A DNA stretch of 64,000 bases from Pseudovibrio axinellae (GCF_900110875.1 NZ_FOFM01000003.1:1-64000), one strand, 5' to 3'. Positions 35,376 through 45,021 are shown, counted from the first letter of the stretch. A program made the numbers and translations. The notes: generated from the letters alone by a model not told the origin.

Positions 35376-36793
35376 CAAAAATCTACGACACCGCAGTACT
35401 GGGCAGTGGACCTGCAGGAGCAAATGCAGCGCTAAAAGTGAGTGAGTGTGGTTTGTCTGTTGTCTTGCTCGATGAGCAACCTGCCGTTGGTGGGCAGGTA
35501 TGGCGTGCCAAAAGCTCTGCCATCTTATCTGCACCTAAAACGAGCGAGAGTGTTGCAGGTGATGCGCTACGCACGTCTGTTGCAACTGCTTGTATTGAGC
35601 ACAAAGGTGATACCCGTGTTTGGCAGATAGAGCGCGATGACGCGAACTGGATGCTTTACTGCGTAAGTGGTGGCAAAAACGAGACCATAACAGCAAAGAC
35701 GCTTATTTTAGCGGCAGGGGCTCAGGAGTATGTGCAGCCGGTGCCGGGCTGGACAACACCGGGCGTGATCGGCCTTGCCGGTGCAACTGCTTTATTGAAA
35801 CAGGAACTTCAGGTTCCAGCTGGTGCAACCATTGTTTCTGGCAGTGGTCCACTTGTGTTTTTTGCTGCAAGCGAAATTCGCCGCCTTGGAGGAAAAGTAA
35901 AGGCCGTCATCACACCCAACAGCTTTGGAGAGTGGCTGAACGCCCTGCCAGCTATGCTCTCAAAACCGGGCCTTTTGATGCGCGGTCTGCGCTGGATCGC
36001 AGACTTGAAACTGGCCGGTGTCCCGATCTATTGGCGCCATGCGGTAAGCAGAGTGTATGGTCAGCGCGAGCCGGAATTCGTCTCCATTCAAGCCCTTGAT
36101 CAAGACTGGTCTCCAATTGGCGAAACATTGTCCTTGCAGGCTGATAGCCTATGTCTGGGAAATGGGCTTGTCCCATCAGTTGAAGCAGCACAACTGGCAG
36201 GCCTTCCCTTGATCCATGCACCAGCCTTAGGGGGCTGGGTGCCAGAGGTAAAAGAAGATGGCAGGACGGCTGAGCCGGGTCTTTTTGTCTGCGGAGATAT
36301 GGCCGGAATTCGCGGTGCTGCGGCAGCTGAGATCCATGGCGCGCTCGCGGGCCTTTCTGCTGCATCTTATCTGGGAAAAGATGCGGCCAAGCAAAGACCC
36401 GCACTTTTGCGGAGTTACCACAAGGCCGCGCGTTTTGGGTTGGCTATGAGCTCTTTGAGCATCCCGCGCAAAGGCCTGAACAAGCTCTCAACCTCTCAAA
36501 CCATCATGTGCCGCTGTGAAAGCATAAAGCGCGAAGAGGTTTTGGAAGAAGTGGCAAGCGGTGCGCAAAGCACCAGCGCTGTTAAGTCTGGACTGCGGGC
36601 AGGCATGGGGCCGTGTGGAGGCAAATATTGTCAACTGGCTATAGCTCGTCTGATTGCGGCTGAAGTCAATCAGGATGAGGCGGAAATCGGCCCGCCAACA
36701 CCGCGTCCTCCTCTCAGACCAGTCCCAGTTGATGCACTGGCGGGCACTTTTAAGTATTCTGATCTGCCAATTCCAAGGCCAGCACCGCTATGA
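35372..36793 (+). CDS. FAD/NAD-binding subunit of an HcnB/opine-oxidase-type dehydrogenase
   Basis: A 473-residue flavoprotein. The start at 35372 gives the dinucleotide fold at once (AVLGSGPAGANAALKVSE), with VGGQVWRAK and a second site VSGSGPLVFFAA. Near the C-terminus a BFD-like [2Fe-2S] region is present (MCRCESIKREEV, then GMGPCGGKYC), typical of HcnB, OoxA and NoxA. It passes electrons between the DAO-type subunit, the small ferredoxin subunit and the respiratory chain. Confidence 0.85.
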   Translation: MTKIYDTAVLGSGPAGANAALKVSECGLSVVLLDEQPAVGGQVWRAKSSAILSAPKTSESVAGDALRTSVATACIEHKGDTRVWQIERDDANWMLYCVSGGKNETITAKTLILAAGAQEYVQPVPGWTTPGVIGLAGATALLKQELQVPAGATIVSGSGPLVFFAASEIRRLGGKVKAVITPNSFGEWLNALPAMLSKPGLLMRGLRWIADLKLAGVPIYWRHAVSRVYGQREPEFVSIQALDQDWSPIGETLSLQADSLCLGNGLVPSVEAAQLAGLPLIHAPALGGWVPEVKEDGRTAEPGLFVCGDMAGIRGAAAAEIHGALAGLSAASYLGKDAAKQRPALLRSYHKAARFGLAMSSLSIPRKGLNKLSTSQTIMCRCESIKREEVLEEVASGAQSTSAVKSGLRAGMGPCGGKYCQLAIARLIAAEVNQDEAEIGPPTPRPPLRPVPVDALAGTFKYSDLPIPRPAPL

Positions 36794-37884
36794 CATCATG
36801 TTTCGATATTGCCATTGTTGGTGGGGGAATTATGGGCTGCGCCTCAGCCCTGAGGATGGCAGGCGGAGGACTAAACTGCTTCCTTTTGGAGAAAGGGGAC
36901 TTGGGCCAAGGGGCCTCTGGTGTAAATGCCGGCACGCTTAGCCTGCAAATCAAACGAGTGAAGCTGATGCCCTACGCTATCGCAGGTCATCATCGCTGGG
37001 CGAAAATGGGCGAGGCGGTCGGGTTTAAAAGGACCGGAGGTTACACACTTGCATTTACGCAGCGGGAAGCCGAGCTCTTATTTGAACGCCAAAAGCAGAA
37101 AGCCGATGCTGGCGCCCCCATCCGTTTTGTCTCTCAAGCTGAACTGCAAAACGCGGAGCCTCACCTTGCTCACCGCGTTGTTGCAGCAAGTTATTGCCCC
37201 GAAGATGGATATGCCAATTCGTCTTTGACCGGGCAGTACTACCGCTCCAAACTGCAAGAGGCTGACATTCCTTACCGTGAGCAGTGCCCGGTTGAAGCTA
37301 TCTCCCGCGCAAACGGCCTTTTCTGCCTGAAAACACCTCAGGGCACAGTAGAGGCCAAGCGGTTGCTTTTGGCGGCGGGTGCCTGGCTAAAACCCATCGC
37401 ATCCCTTCTGGGTGTGGACCTGCCTGTAAGAGCGCGTGTGAACACAGTTTCTGTCACAGAGCGAATGCCAGAACTGACAAAATCGGTGATTGGACATGCC
37501 ACAGGCCTTTTGACCATGAAGCAAAAAAGCAATGGGAGCATTCTTATTGGTGGCGGCTGGCAAGGCAAAGGGAGCCCGCAACAGGGGCGGGGCCAGGTAA
37601 ACGCTGAAAGTTTGCAGTCAAATTTAGCGCTGGCACAATACGCGCTGCCCGAGCTGGCACGCGCCCGCATCCTGCGCAGCTGGACAGGCTTTGAGGCGAA
37701 CACACCAGATTTCTACCCGCTCGCAGGCCCGTTGCCGGGTATCGAGGATGCCTATGTGCTGGGCTGTGTGCGGGGAGGCTACACAATTGGCCCCTACATC
37801 AGCGAATTAATGGGTGATTTTATACTGGGCAGAGAGCCGGAACTGCCGCTCTTTGATCCTGCAAGAAGTTATAGTGAGGATTAA
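36790..37884 (+). CDS. DAO-type FAD subunit of an HcnC/opine-oxidase-type dehydrogenase
   Basis: A 364-residue D-amino-acid-oxidase-fold protein with N-terminal IAIVGGGIMGCASALRMA and the C-terminal PDFYPLAGPLPGIEDAYV region. This is the substrate-oxidising subunit that attacks a C-N bond in an amino acid, imino acid or opine. Together with the two previous genes it forms a complete three-subunit enzyme. The substrate is unknown. Confidence 0.87.
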   Translation: MTSCFDIAIVGGGIMGCASALRMAGGGLNCFLLEKGDLGQGASGVNAGTLSLQIKRVKLMPYAIAGHHRWAKMGEAVGFKRTGGYTLAFTQREAELLFERQKQKADAGAPIRFVSQAELQNAEPHLAHRVVAASYCPEDGYANSSLTGQYYRSKLQEADIPYREQCPVEAISRANGLFCLKTPQGTVEAKRLLLAAGAWLKPIASLLGVDLPVRARVNTVSVTERMPELTKSVIGHATGLLTMKQKSNGSILIGGGWQGKGSPQQGRGQVNAESLQSNLALAQYALPELARARILRSWTGFEANTPDFYPLAGPLPGIEDAYVLGCVRGGYTIGPYISELMGDFILGREPELPLFDPARSYSED

Positions 37885-37885
37885 C

Positions 37886-38671
37886 ATGAGCTCAATCTCA
37901 GTAGACCACGTGCGTCTGGATGGAAAACTTGCTGTCATCACTGGGGGAGGAAGTGGTATTGGAGAAGCGGCGGCGCGTGTTTTTGCTGATGCAGGCGCAA
38001 CCGTCGTCGTGACGGGGCGCCGCCTTGAGCCGCTACAGCGTGTTGCAAAGGAAATTGGCGGTCATGCAATTGCCTGCGATGTTTCTGATCAGGCACAGGT
38101 GATTGACCTGTTCGCACAAGCCAAACAGATCACTGGCAAGGTTGATGTGCTTCTAAATAACGCTGGTGGTCCCGGCCCTATTGCTTGCGTTGCAGATGTG
38201 GACATGAAGGCCTGGGTTGAAACGATGAACATCAATCTGGTTGGAGCAATGTTTTGCCTTCAAGAAGCTGCAAAGATTATGAGTGAGCAGGGCTCTGGCT
38301 CGATCATTAACATGTCCTCACTAATGGGGATTCAGGGATACCCCATGCGCTCTGCCTATGTTGCTTCAAAGTTTGCACTCATCGGCATTACAGAAACGAT
38401 GGCCAGAGAGCTGGGTGCCGTGGGCGTGCGTGTCAACGCACTGATGCCGGGCGCAGTGTCTGGAGAAAACATGGATCGTATTCTTGAGCGCCGCTCAGCA
38501 GCCGAAGGACGACCTGTTCATGAGATTGAAAAAGAAAACTATACAGATGTGGCTGCGCTCAAGCGCTGGGTTACACCGCAAGAGGTCGCACGCGCTGCAC
38601 TCTTTTATGCTTCAGATCTATCCTCAGCCATTACGGGCGATAAAATGAAGGTTGACTGTGGTCGTTTTTGA
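37886..38671 (+). CDS. short-chain dehydrogenase/reductase
   Basis: A 261-residue SDR. The start at 37886 follows GTGAGGA. It has the nucleotide motif TGGGSGIGEAA, NNAGG, catalytic Ser in MSSLMG, and YVASK, which supplies Tyr and Lys. NADP preference is suggested by GRR after the second strand (VVTGRRLEPL). It is the last gene of the seven-gene operon and could oxidise a hydroxy intermediate to the keto acid needed upstream. Confidence 0.88.
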   Translation: MSSISVDHVRLDGKLAVITGGGSGIGEAAARVFADAGATVVVTGRRLEPLQRVAKEIGGHAIACDVSDQAQVIDLFAQAKQITGKVDVLLNNAGGPGPIACVADVDMKAWVETMNINLVGAMFCLQEAAKIMSEQGSGSIINMSSLMGIQGYPMRSAYVASKFALIGITETMARELGAVGVRVNALMPGAVSGENMDRILERRSAAEGRPVHEIEKENYTDVAALKRWVTPQEVARAALFYASDLSSAITGDKMKVDCGRF

Positions 38672-38773
38672 CTGTGGTATGTTCTTAGCAATTGACAATA
38701 AACCTTTTTTCCCTTGGGTCATTTTTTGAGCTACCACCACAAAATCGCTTGGTTTAATCATTAGAGGTGCATG

Positions 38774-39727
38774 ATGATTTACTTAGGTTTTGAGCATGAG
38801 ATTGCCAGTCTTGAAGGTCGCCTCTCTGAGCAGCTTAATGGTTTCGATCAGGAGCTGACCTCTGAAAAGCCAAAAGATGCCGAGCTTTTAGAGCGGCAGA
38901 TCGCCGAAACGATGACCGCTCTTTATTCCAACCTCTCGCCAGCACAAACGGTGCAAGTGGCACGCCATCCGGCGAGGCCTCATGCTCTCTCCTATATCCA
39001 TGCCCTCTTTGATGATTTTGCAGAGCTGTCAGGGGATAGAACGTTTGGTGAGGATCACGCAATCATTGCTGGCCTTGGGAGATTTAGAGGAACCCCTGTC
39101 GCCATTTTAGGACAAGAAAAAGGTTCAGACACTAACTCAAGGCTGCTGCATAATTTTGGAATGCCTATGCCTGAAGGGTACCGCAAGGCAGTCAGGTTAA
39201 TGGAGCTGGCGGATCGGTTTGGTTTGCCGGTTCTAAGCTTCGTAGACTCCGCAGGCGCATTTCCAGGAGTTGAGGCGGAAGCCAGAGGGCAGGCCCAGGC
39301 AATCGCGACAGCGATCTCCACTTGTTTGAGTATTTCAGTCCCTAGTGCGGCCTTCATTATAGGTGAAGGAATGTCCGGCGGTGCGATGGCGATTGCCGCG
39401 ATGAGCCGCGTTTATATGCTTAAAAATGCAGTCTATAACGTCATCACTCCAGAAGGTGCGGCTTCAATTTTATGGCGCGACGCTTCAAAATCAGAAGAGG
39501 CCGCCAATACCATGCAAGTCACTGCGGACGCGCTCCTGAAGTTTAAAGTTATCGATGGAATAATCGACGAACTGGTTGGTGGGGCCCATCGGCACCCGGA
39601 ACAGGCGATCTCATCAGTAGGAAGTTGGATTGAGACCGCGCTCAGCGAGATGGCGTCTCTGTCCCCTGAAGATATTATTTCCCAAAAACGCAGCCGTTTT
39701 ATCGAAATTAGCCGAAACCTAGGATGA
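38774..39727 (+). CDS. accA: acetyl-CoA carboxylase carboxyltransferase alpha subunit, divergent copy
   Basis: A 317-residue AccA. The second of two adjacent ATGs is chosen because AGAGG lies 6 nt before it and the protein then begins MIYLGFEHEIASLEGRL, as AccA does. The domain is complete (ILGQEKGSDTNSR, HNFGMPMPEGYRKAVRLM, ITPEGAASILWRDASK). Several positions that are usually fixed differ: DSAGAFPG where DTAGAYPG is usual, and GEGMSGGAMA where GEGGSGGAIA is usual. It stands alone beside catabolic genes, so it may be a second copy. It would partner AccD in making malonyl-CoA. Confidence 0.85.
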   Translation: MIYLGFEHEIASLEGRLSEQLNGFDQELTSEKPKDAELLERQIAETMTALYSNLSPAQTVQVARHPARPHALSYIHALFDDFAELSGDRTFGEDHAIIAGLGRFRGTPVAILGQEKGSDTNSRLLHNFGMPMPEGYRKAVRLMELADRFGLPVLSFVDSAGAFPGVEAEARGQAQAIATAISTCLSISVPSAAFIIGEGMSGGAMAIAAMSRVYMLKNAVYNVITPEGAASILWRDASKSEEAANTMQVTADALLKFKVIDGIIDELVGGAHRHPEQAISSVGSWIETALSEMASLSPEDIISQKRSRFIEISRNLG

Positions 39728-39979
39728 ACAGCCAGCTGTCCAGCGCAATTTTGGCTTAGATAATAGAAGCTGAATCAGGTCTTCGGACGGAGCCTGAAGG
39801 AGTAGCGGCTTAAGAACTTTGCAGGTGATTATAAATTAGTCACACAGCATAATTGCTTATTTGTATGGCATTTTTCGTCAGTGATGCGTGGCAAATGTTA
39901 AGCTAATATTTCAATTTATTTTCGATAAGTACATATACGTCAATATGTTATAACTCATTTTCTCCTCCCGATACCATTC

Positions 39980-39995
39980 TGGCACGACCTTTGCG
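39980..39995 (+). promoter_or_regulatory. sigma-54 promoter of the urea uptake and urease cluster
   Basis: TGGCACGACCTTTGCG matches the -24/-12 consensus TGGCACG-N4-TTGC exactly, with GG and GC separated by 10 nt. Transcription would start near 40006, about 80 nt before urtA. It links this cluster to RpoN/NtrC nitrogen control, like the nas operon. The rest of the 39728-40084 interval has no gene. Confidence 0.85.
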
Positions 39996-40084
39996 AATGA
40001 AGAACCATTCTTAGTAAGGGGATGCATGTACGTGCCTGCGTAAACAGCAACAGCGCGGCACTCACTTACCAATCGGAGGCGGGA

Positions 40085-41383
40085 ATGGTTCATTTGACTA
40101 AAAAGGCATCGATGGCAGCAAGTGTTGGGCTGATTGCAACAACAGTGCTCACAAGCGCTGTCCAGGCAGCAGAAACGATTAAAGTTGGGATTTTGCATTC
40201 ACTATCAGGAACAATGGCGATTTCAGAAACAACGCTGAAAGACGTCATGCTCATGCTGATTGAAGAACAAAACAAAAAAGGTGGTGTTCTTGGAAAGCAG
40301 CTGGAGCCCGTTGTCGTCGACCCAGCCTCTGACTGGCCGCTATTTGCCGAAAAAGCACGTGAACTGCTCGCTGTCCATAAGGTATCAGCAGTCTTTGGAA
40401 ACTGGACGTCTGTCTCGCGTAAGTCAGTACTTCCGGTGTTTGAAGAGCTGAATGGGATGCTGTTCTACCCCGTGCAATACGAAGGTGAAGAGAGCCAGCG
40501 CAACGTGTTCTATACAGGTGCCGCTCCAAACCAACAGGCCATTCCTGCAGTTGACTACCTGATCGAGAATGAAGAGGTCGAACGCTGGGTTCTGGCAGGT
40601 ACAGATTATGTATATCCGCGCACAACCAATAAGATCCTTGAGGCCTATTTAAAGTCCAAGGGTGTTGCTGACGAAGATATGATGATCAACTACACCCCGT
40701 TTGGTCACAGCGACTGGCAAACCATCGTTGCTGACATAAAAACATTTGGCTCATCAGGCAAAAAGACCGCTGTTGTCTCTACCATCAATGGTGATGCAAA
40801 CGTTCCTTTCTATAAAGAGCTGGGCAATCAGGGCATTTCTGCGCAAGATATTCCGGTTGTGGCGTTTTCAGTGGGCGAAGAAGAGCTTGCAGGTCTCGAT
40901 GCCAGCCCGCTTGTCGGTCATTTGGCGGCATGGAACTACTTCCAATCTGTAGAAACCGAAGCAAATGAAGAGTTCATCGAAGCATGGCAAGAATTTACGG
41001 GTGACGACAACCGCGTCACCAACGACCCGATGGAAGCGCACTACATCGGCTTCAATATGTGGGTGAAGGCCGTCGAAAAGGCTGGCACTACCGATGTTGA
41101 TAGCGTGATCGACAGTATTGTCGGCGTGTCCGTTCCCAACCTTTCCGGCGGTTACTCTGCCATGATGCCAAACCACCACATCACCAAACCAGTCCTGATT
41201 GGCGAAATTCAAGAGGATGGCCAATTTGATATCGTGGATGAGACGGATGGCTTGGTTGCTGGTGATGCCTGGTCTGACTATCTGCCAGAATCCGCCAAGC
41301 TGATCGCGGACTGGCGTGCACCAATGGCCTGCGGGAATTTCAACGTGGAAACCAAATCCTGCGGCGGCGTGGTCAGCAATTAA
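40085..41383 (+). CDS. urtA: urea ABC transporter, substrate-binding protein
   Basis: A 432-residue periplasmic protein that binds urea. The start at 40085 has GGAGGCGGG before it and gives a signal peptide ending near SAVQA. The mature N-terminus ETIKVGILHSLSGTMAISE and the stretches FGNWTSVSRKSVLPVFEE and GMLFYPVQYEGEE are typical of UrtA. It is the first gene of a 12-gene run and is followed by a hairpin that probably raises its relative level. Confidence 0.95.
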   Translation: MVHLTKKASMAASVGLIATTVLTSAVQAAETIKVGILHSLSGTMAISETTLKDVMLMLIEEQNKKGGVLGKQLEPVVVDPASDWPLFAEKARELLAVHKVSAVFGNWTSVSRKSVLPVFEELNGMLFYPVQYEGEESQRNVFYTGAAPNQQAIPAVDYLIENEEVERWVLAGTDYVYPRTTNKILEAYLKSKGVADEDMMINYTPFGHSDWQTIVADIKTFGSSGKKTAVVSTINGDANVPFYKELGNQGISAQDIPVVAFSVGEEELAGLDASPLVGHLAAWNYFQSVETEANEEFIEAWQEFTGDDNRVTNDPMEAHYIGFNMWVKAVEKAGTTDVDSVIDSIVGVSVPNLSGGYSAMMPNHHITKPVLIGEIQEDGQFDIVDETDGLVAGDAWSDYLPESAKLIADWRAPMACGNFNVETKSCGGVVSN

Positions 41384-41403
41384 TCGAACCCAAGACCTGA
41401 GAG

Positions 41404-41439
41404 GCTGGCGGGATGGCAAAGAAACACGGCTCCGCCAGC
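41404..41439 (+). other. hairpin between urtA and urtB
   Basis: GCTGGCGG (41404-41411) and CCGCCAGC (41432-41439) pair over 8 bp, 20 nt after the urtA stop, with no T-run. It is a likely mRNA stabiliser or partial terminator after the binding-protein gene. Confidence 0.55.
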
Positions 41440-41489
41440 GTCTTACATAAACCGGCTCTACTGCTGCAAAAATACCATTGGGGAAATCG

Positions 41490-43109
41490 ATGAAACGCTT
41501 TATCCGGCATGTCGCGCTCTTGCTTGCTTTTGCCTTGTGCGCTGTGCCAGCTGCACAGGCTGATGAAGAGCTGACGCATTTGATCAGCGCACTGGCTAAC
41601 GGCAAACTCAAAGAAATGCCTGCCAAAATCAGTGCCCTCGAAAAGGCAGGGAATTCAAAGATCGTTCCTTTGTTTGAGGCATTGAGCGCAGGTACACTAT
41701 TTTATCGCAAAGCTGATAAAGCAGTCTTCATTACCCGCAGCAGTGCCGATGGTATTACTTTGATGGCCCCTCTCACACTGCAAGAGCAGGGGGTGACAAC
41801 TAAGAAATCCTTGAAGAAAATCAAGGTCAATAACAAGCTCCGCCGTCAGCTTAAAACGGCCATTGCAAATCTGACGCTGTTAAGCCCCGACGTCTCGCTC
41901 CGATTAAGCGCGGCGAAGGAGTTGTTCAAATCATCAGATCCAGCTGTTCTGCCGTTGCTGGAAGAAGCATTGCACCAAGAGAGCGATGCCTCCGTGAGGC
42001 AGGCAATGCAGGAGTCTTATGCGGCGATGACGCTGAGAACGCAGCATGCATCGCAGCAGCACCGCCTTGATGCAATTGAGACGCTCAAGGCTATGGGCAA
42101 CCAACAAGCGCTTTCCGTTCTAACCGGGTTTGTCGCCAGCGCGAGCGAACCAGAAGAACGCGACGCTGCAACGAGTGTCATCGCCTCAATCAACAAACGG
42201 CTTGCCAGATGGAGTGTTGCGCAAAACGTTTGGTACGGGTTGTCTCTCGGTTCTGTTTTGTTACTTGCAGCCATCGGCCTGGCTATCACTTTTGGCGTGA
42301 TGGGCGTGATCAACATGGCCCATGGGGAAATGGTGATGATTGGCGCATACACCACCTTCATGGTGCAGGAGGTCATTCGCAACTCTTTTCCGGGGCTCTT
42401 TGATTATTCACTCGCCTTCGCTCTGCCATTGGCTTTCCTTGCCTCTGGTGCAGTTGGGTTTGCCATGGAGCGGGGAATTATCCGCTTTTTGTATGGCCGT
42501 CCTCTGGAAACCTTGCTTGCGACCTGGGGCGTTTCGCTGATGTTGCAGCAAGCCGTCCGCACTGTCTTTGGACCTACGAATAAAGAGGTGGGGAACCCGG
42601 ACTGGATGTCTGGTGCGTTTGAACTGGGCGCGATGACGCTTACCGCTAACCGTATATGGATATTGGCATTCGCATTTGTGGTGTTTGCAGTGTTGTTGGT
42701 GGTATTGCGCCGGACACAGTTTGGTCTGGAGGTCCGAGCAGTTACGCAGAACCGCCGGATGGCTGCGTCAATGGGAATTCGTACGCCCTGGATTGATGCG
42801 CTCACATTTGCCCTGGGGTCTGGCATCGCGGGCATGGCGGGTGTTGCACTTTCACAAATTTCGAATGTGTCGCCCAACCTTGGTCAGCTCTACATCATCG
42901 ACAGCTTCATGGTTGTTGTCTTTGGCGGCGTCGGCAACCTTTGGGGAACCTTTGTGGGAGCCATGACGCTTGGAGTGGCCAACAAATTCCTGGAGCCCTA
43001 CGCCGGGGCGGTCTTGGCCAAAATTCTTACCCTCGTATTCATCATATTGTTCATTCAGAAGAAACCGCGCGGCTTGTTCGCGCTTAAAGGAAGGGCAGTG
43101 GACCTATGA
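41490..43109 (+). CDS. urtB: urea ABC transporter permease with N-terminal HEAT-like domain
   Basis: A 539-residue permease. ATG at 41490 follows GGGGAAATCG; the frame extends upstream only to a TTG. It has a signal-like first segment, a periplasmic helical-repeat region to about residue 230 (with EEALHQESDASVRQAMQE), then a LivH-type membrane domain of about eight helices (LAITFGVMGVINMAHGEM; GGVGNLWGTFVGA). The long N-terminus is normal for UrtB. It overlaps urtC by 4 nt. Confidence 0.93.
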   Translation: MKRFIRHVALLLAFALCAVPAAQADEELTHLISALANGKLKEMPAKISALEKAGNSKIVPLFEALSAGTLFYRKADKAVFITRSSADGITLMAPLTLQEQGVTTKKSLKKIKVNNKLRRQLKTAIANLTLLSPDVSLRLSAAKELFKSSDPAVLPLLEEALHQESDASVRQAMQESYAAMTLRTQHASQQHRLDAIETLKAMGNQQALSVLTGFVASASEPEERDAATSVIASINKRLARWSVAQNVWYGLSLGSVLLLAAIGLAITFGVMGVINMAHGEMVMIGAYTTFMVQEVIRNSFPGLFDYSLAFALPLAFLASGAVGFAMERGIIRFLYGRPLETLLATWGVSLMLQQAVRTVFGPTNKEVGNPDWMSGAFELGAMTLTANRIWILAFAFVVFAVLLVVLRRTQFGLEVRAVTQNRRMAASMGIRTPWIDALTFALGSGIAGMAGVALSQISNVSPNLGQLYIIDSFMVVVFGGVGNLWGTFVGAMTLGVANKFLEPYAGAVLAKILTLVFIILFIQKKPRGLFALKGRAVDL

Positions 43110-44257
43110 TTTCCAAAAGCCTGTTCACCAAGCTTGGTCCTCAATCTATTTGGATTGTTGCTCTGTTGTTCCTGATTGCCGCCGTAGTACCACTGCTTAA
43201 TCTGGCGTTGCCGGAAAGTCATCCACTGCATGTCCCGAGTTATCTGGTTGGTCTTTTTGGCAAATACTTGTGCTATGCAATGCTTGCATTAGCGCTCGAT
43301 CTGGTGTGGGGGTATTGCGGTATTCTCTCTCTTGGGCACGGCGCGTTCTTCGCGTTGGGCGGTTACGCGATGGGGATGTACCTCATGCGCCAGATCGGCA
43401 CTCGCGGTGTTTATGCTCACCCAACCCTGCCAGACTTCATGGTGTTTTTAAACTGGGAAGAGCTGCCTTGGTTTTGGCTTGGGTTTGACCAGTTCTGGTT
43501 TGCCGCGCTCATGGTGGTTGCGGTTCCGGGCCTACTCGCTTTCGTCTTTGGCTGGTTTGCCTTTCGCTCACGCGTCACAGGGGTGTACCTTTCCATCATT
43601 ACGCAGGCGATGACCTATGCCTTACTGCTTGCTTTCTTCCGCAATGACATGGGGTTTGGCGGCAACAATGGCCTGACCGACTTTAAGGACATGCTCGGCG
43701 TCTCACTACAATCTGATGGCACCAGAGCTGCTTTGTTCTCCGCTACGGCTGTTGCTCTTGGCTTGTCGTTCCTGCTCTGCTCACTGATCGTAAACTCCAA
43801 GTTTGGCAAGTTGCTCGTTGCAATTCGCGACGCTGAAAGCCGCGCTCGCTTTCTGGGGTACCGGGTCGAACACTTCAAACTCTTCGCGTTTGTGGTTTCC
43901 GCGATGATTGCAGGCGTTGCAGGAGCCCTCTACGTACCTCAGGTTGGCATCATCAACCCGGGAGAATTTGCGCCCGCCAATTCAATTGAGGTTGTGATCT
44001 GGACAGCCGTTGGCGGCCGCGGAACTCTGTTTGGTCCAATCTTTGGGGCGTTGCTGGTTAATGGCGGAAAAAGCTACTTCACGGCAGCCTATCCGGAATA
44101 TTGGCTCTTTGCCCTGGGTGGCTTGTTTGTGCTGGTAACTCTGTTCCTGCCAAAGGGAATTGTAGGTGTGTTAAGTCAGCTTCGCTCTGCTGCGCAAAAG
44201 CAGTTGGGGCAGCGAGCCTCTGCCGAAACAGGCGCTAAACCGGAGGCGGCAGAATGA
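43106..44257 (+). CDS. urtC: urea ABC transporter permease
   Basis: A 383-residue LivM-type permease with about ten hydrophobic segments. It includes LDLVWGYCGILSLGHGAFF, GVYLSIITQAMTYALLLAFF and GFGGNNGLTDF, the usual UrtC/LivM patterns. It forms the channel with UrtB and overlaps urtB and urtD by 4 nt each. Confidence 0.93.
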   Translation: MISKSLFTKLGPQSIWIVALLFLIAAVVPLLNLALPESHPLHVPSYLVGLFGKYLCYAMLALALDLVWGYCGILSLGHGAFFALGGYAMGMYLMRQIGTRGVYAHPTLPDFMVFLNWEELPWFWLGFDQFWFAALMVVAVPGLLAFVFGWFAFRSRVTGVYLSIITQAMTYALLLAFFRNDMGFGGNNGLTDFKDMLGVSLQSDGTRAALFSATAVALGLSFLLCSLIVNSKFGKLLVAIRDAESRARFLGYRVEHFKLFAFVVSAMIAGVAGALYVPQVGIINPGEFAPANSIEVVIWTAVGGRGTLFGPIFGALLVNGGKSYFTAAYPEYWLFALGGLFVLVTLFLPKGIVGVLSQLRSAAQKQLGQRASAETGAKPEAAE

Positions 44258-45006
44258 GCCCTAAAGAAAAGCAGCCCTTACTTTATTTAAACGGAGTTTC
44301 CGTCTCCTTTGATGGATTTAAGGCCATCAATAACCTGTCTCTTGTGGTGGAGCGCGGTGAAATGCGCGCAATTATTGGCCCCAATGGGGCCGGGAAAACC
44401 ACCATGATGGATATCATAACCGGTAAGACACGCCCGGATGAGGGAGAGGTGTTTTTCGAAGGGGATACAGACCTTACTAAGTATGATGAAGCGGATATTG
44501 CCTGTCTTGGAATTGGCCGCAAATTTCAAAAACCAACAGTTTTCGAAAATCATAGTGTCTACGATAATCTGGCTCTCGCGTTCGATGAAGATCGCGGGAT
44601 ACTGGCAAACTTATTCCACAATGAGACGCGCTCAAGGCGAGGTCGCATAAACGAAATTCTCGATACAGTTCGTTTGTCCCATCGCAAAGATTTTCTGGCA
44701 TCCGAATTGTCTCATGGTCAGAAACAGTGGTTGGAAATTGGCATGTTGCTTGCGCAGGACCCAAAGCTCTTGCTGGTAGACGAACCCGTTGCGGGAATGA
44801 CCGATGCCGAAACCGTCGAGACAGCCAATCTGCTGCGTGAAATCTCAAAAAACCACTCAGTCATTGTTGTTGAGCACGACATGGGCTTCATCCGTGATCT
44901 GGATGTGAAAGTGACATGTCTGGCCGAGGGCTCGGTCCTTTCAGAGGGGTCGCTCGACCATGTGGCCTCCGATGAAAAAGTGATCGAAAGCTACCTGGGT
45001 CGTTGA
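44254..45006 (+). CDS. urtD: urea ABC transporter ATPase
   Basis: A 250-residue LivG-type ATPase with Walker A IGPNGAGKTTMMD, signature LSHGQKQWLEIG, Walker B LLLVDEP and switch His in VVEHDMGF. It is one of the two ATPase subunits of the urea importer. Confidence 0.93.
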   Translation: MSPKEKQPLLYLNGVSVSFDGFKAINNLSLVVERGEMRAIIGPNGAGKTTMMDIITGKTRPDEGEVFFEGDTDLTKYDEADIACLGIGRKFQKPTVFENHSVYDNLALAFDEDRGILANLFHNETRSRRGRINEILDTVRLSHRKDFLASELSHGQKQWLEIGMLLAQDPKLLLVDEPVAGMTDAETVETANLLREISKNHSVIVVEHDMGFIRDLDVKVTCLAEGSVLSEGSLDHVASDEKVIESYLGR

Positions 45007-45021
45007 AGGGAGGACTGCACC

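Noticed and set aside
34183-37884. 4-hydroxyproline degradation operon
   Set aside because: The DHDPS-like gene and three-subunit dehydrogenase fit, but no proline-racemase-type epimerase or semialdehyde dehydrogenase is present and the flanking genes point elsewhere.
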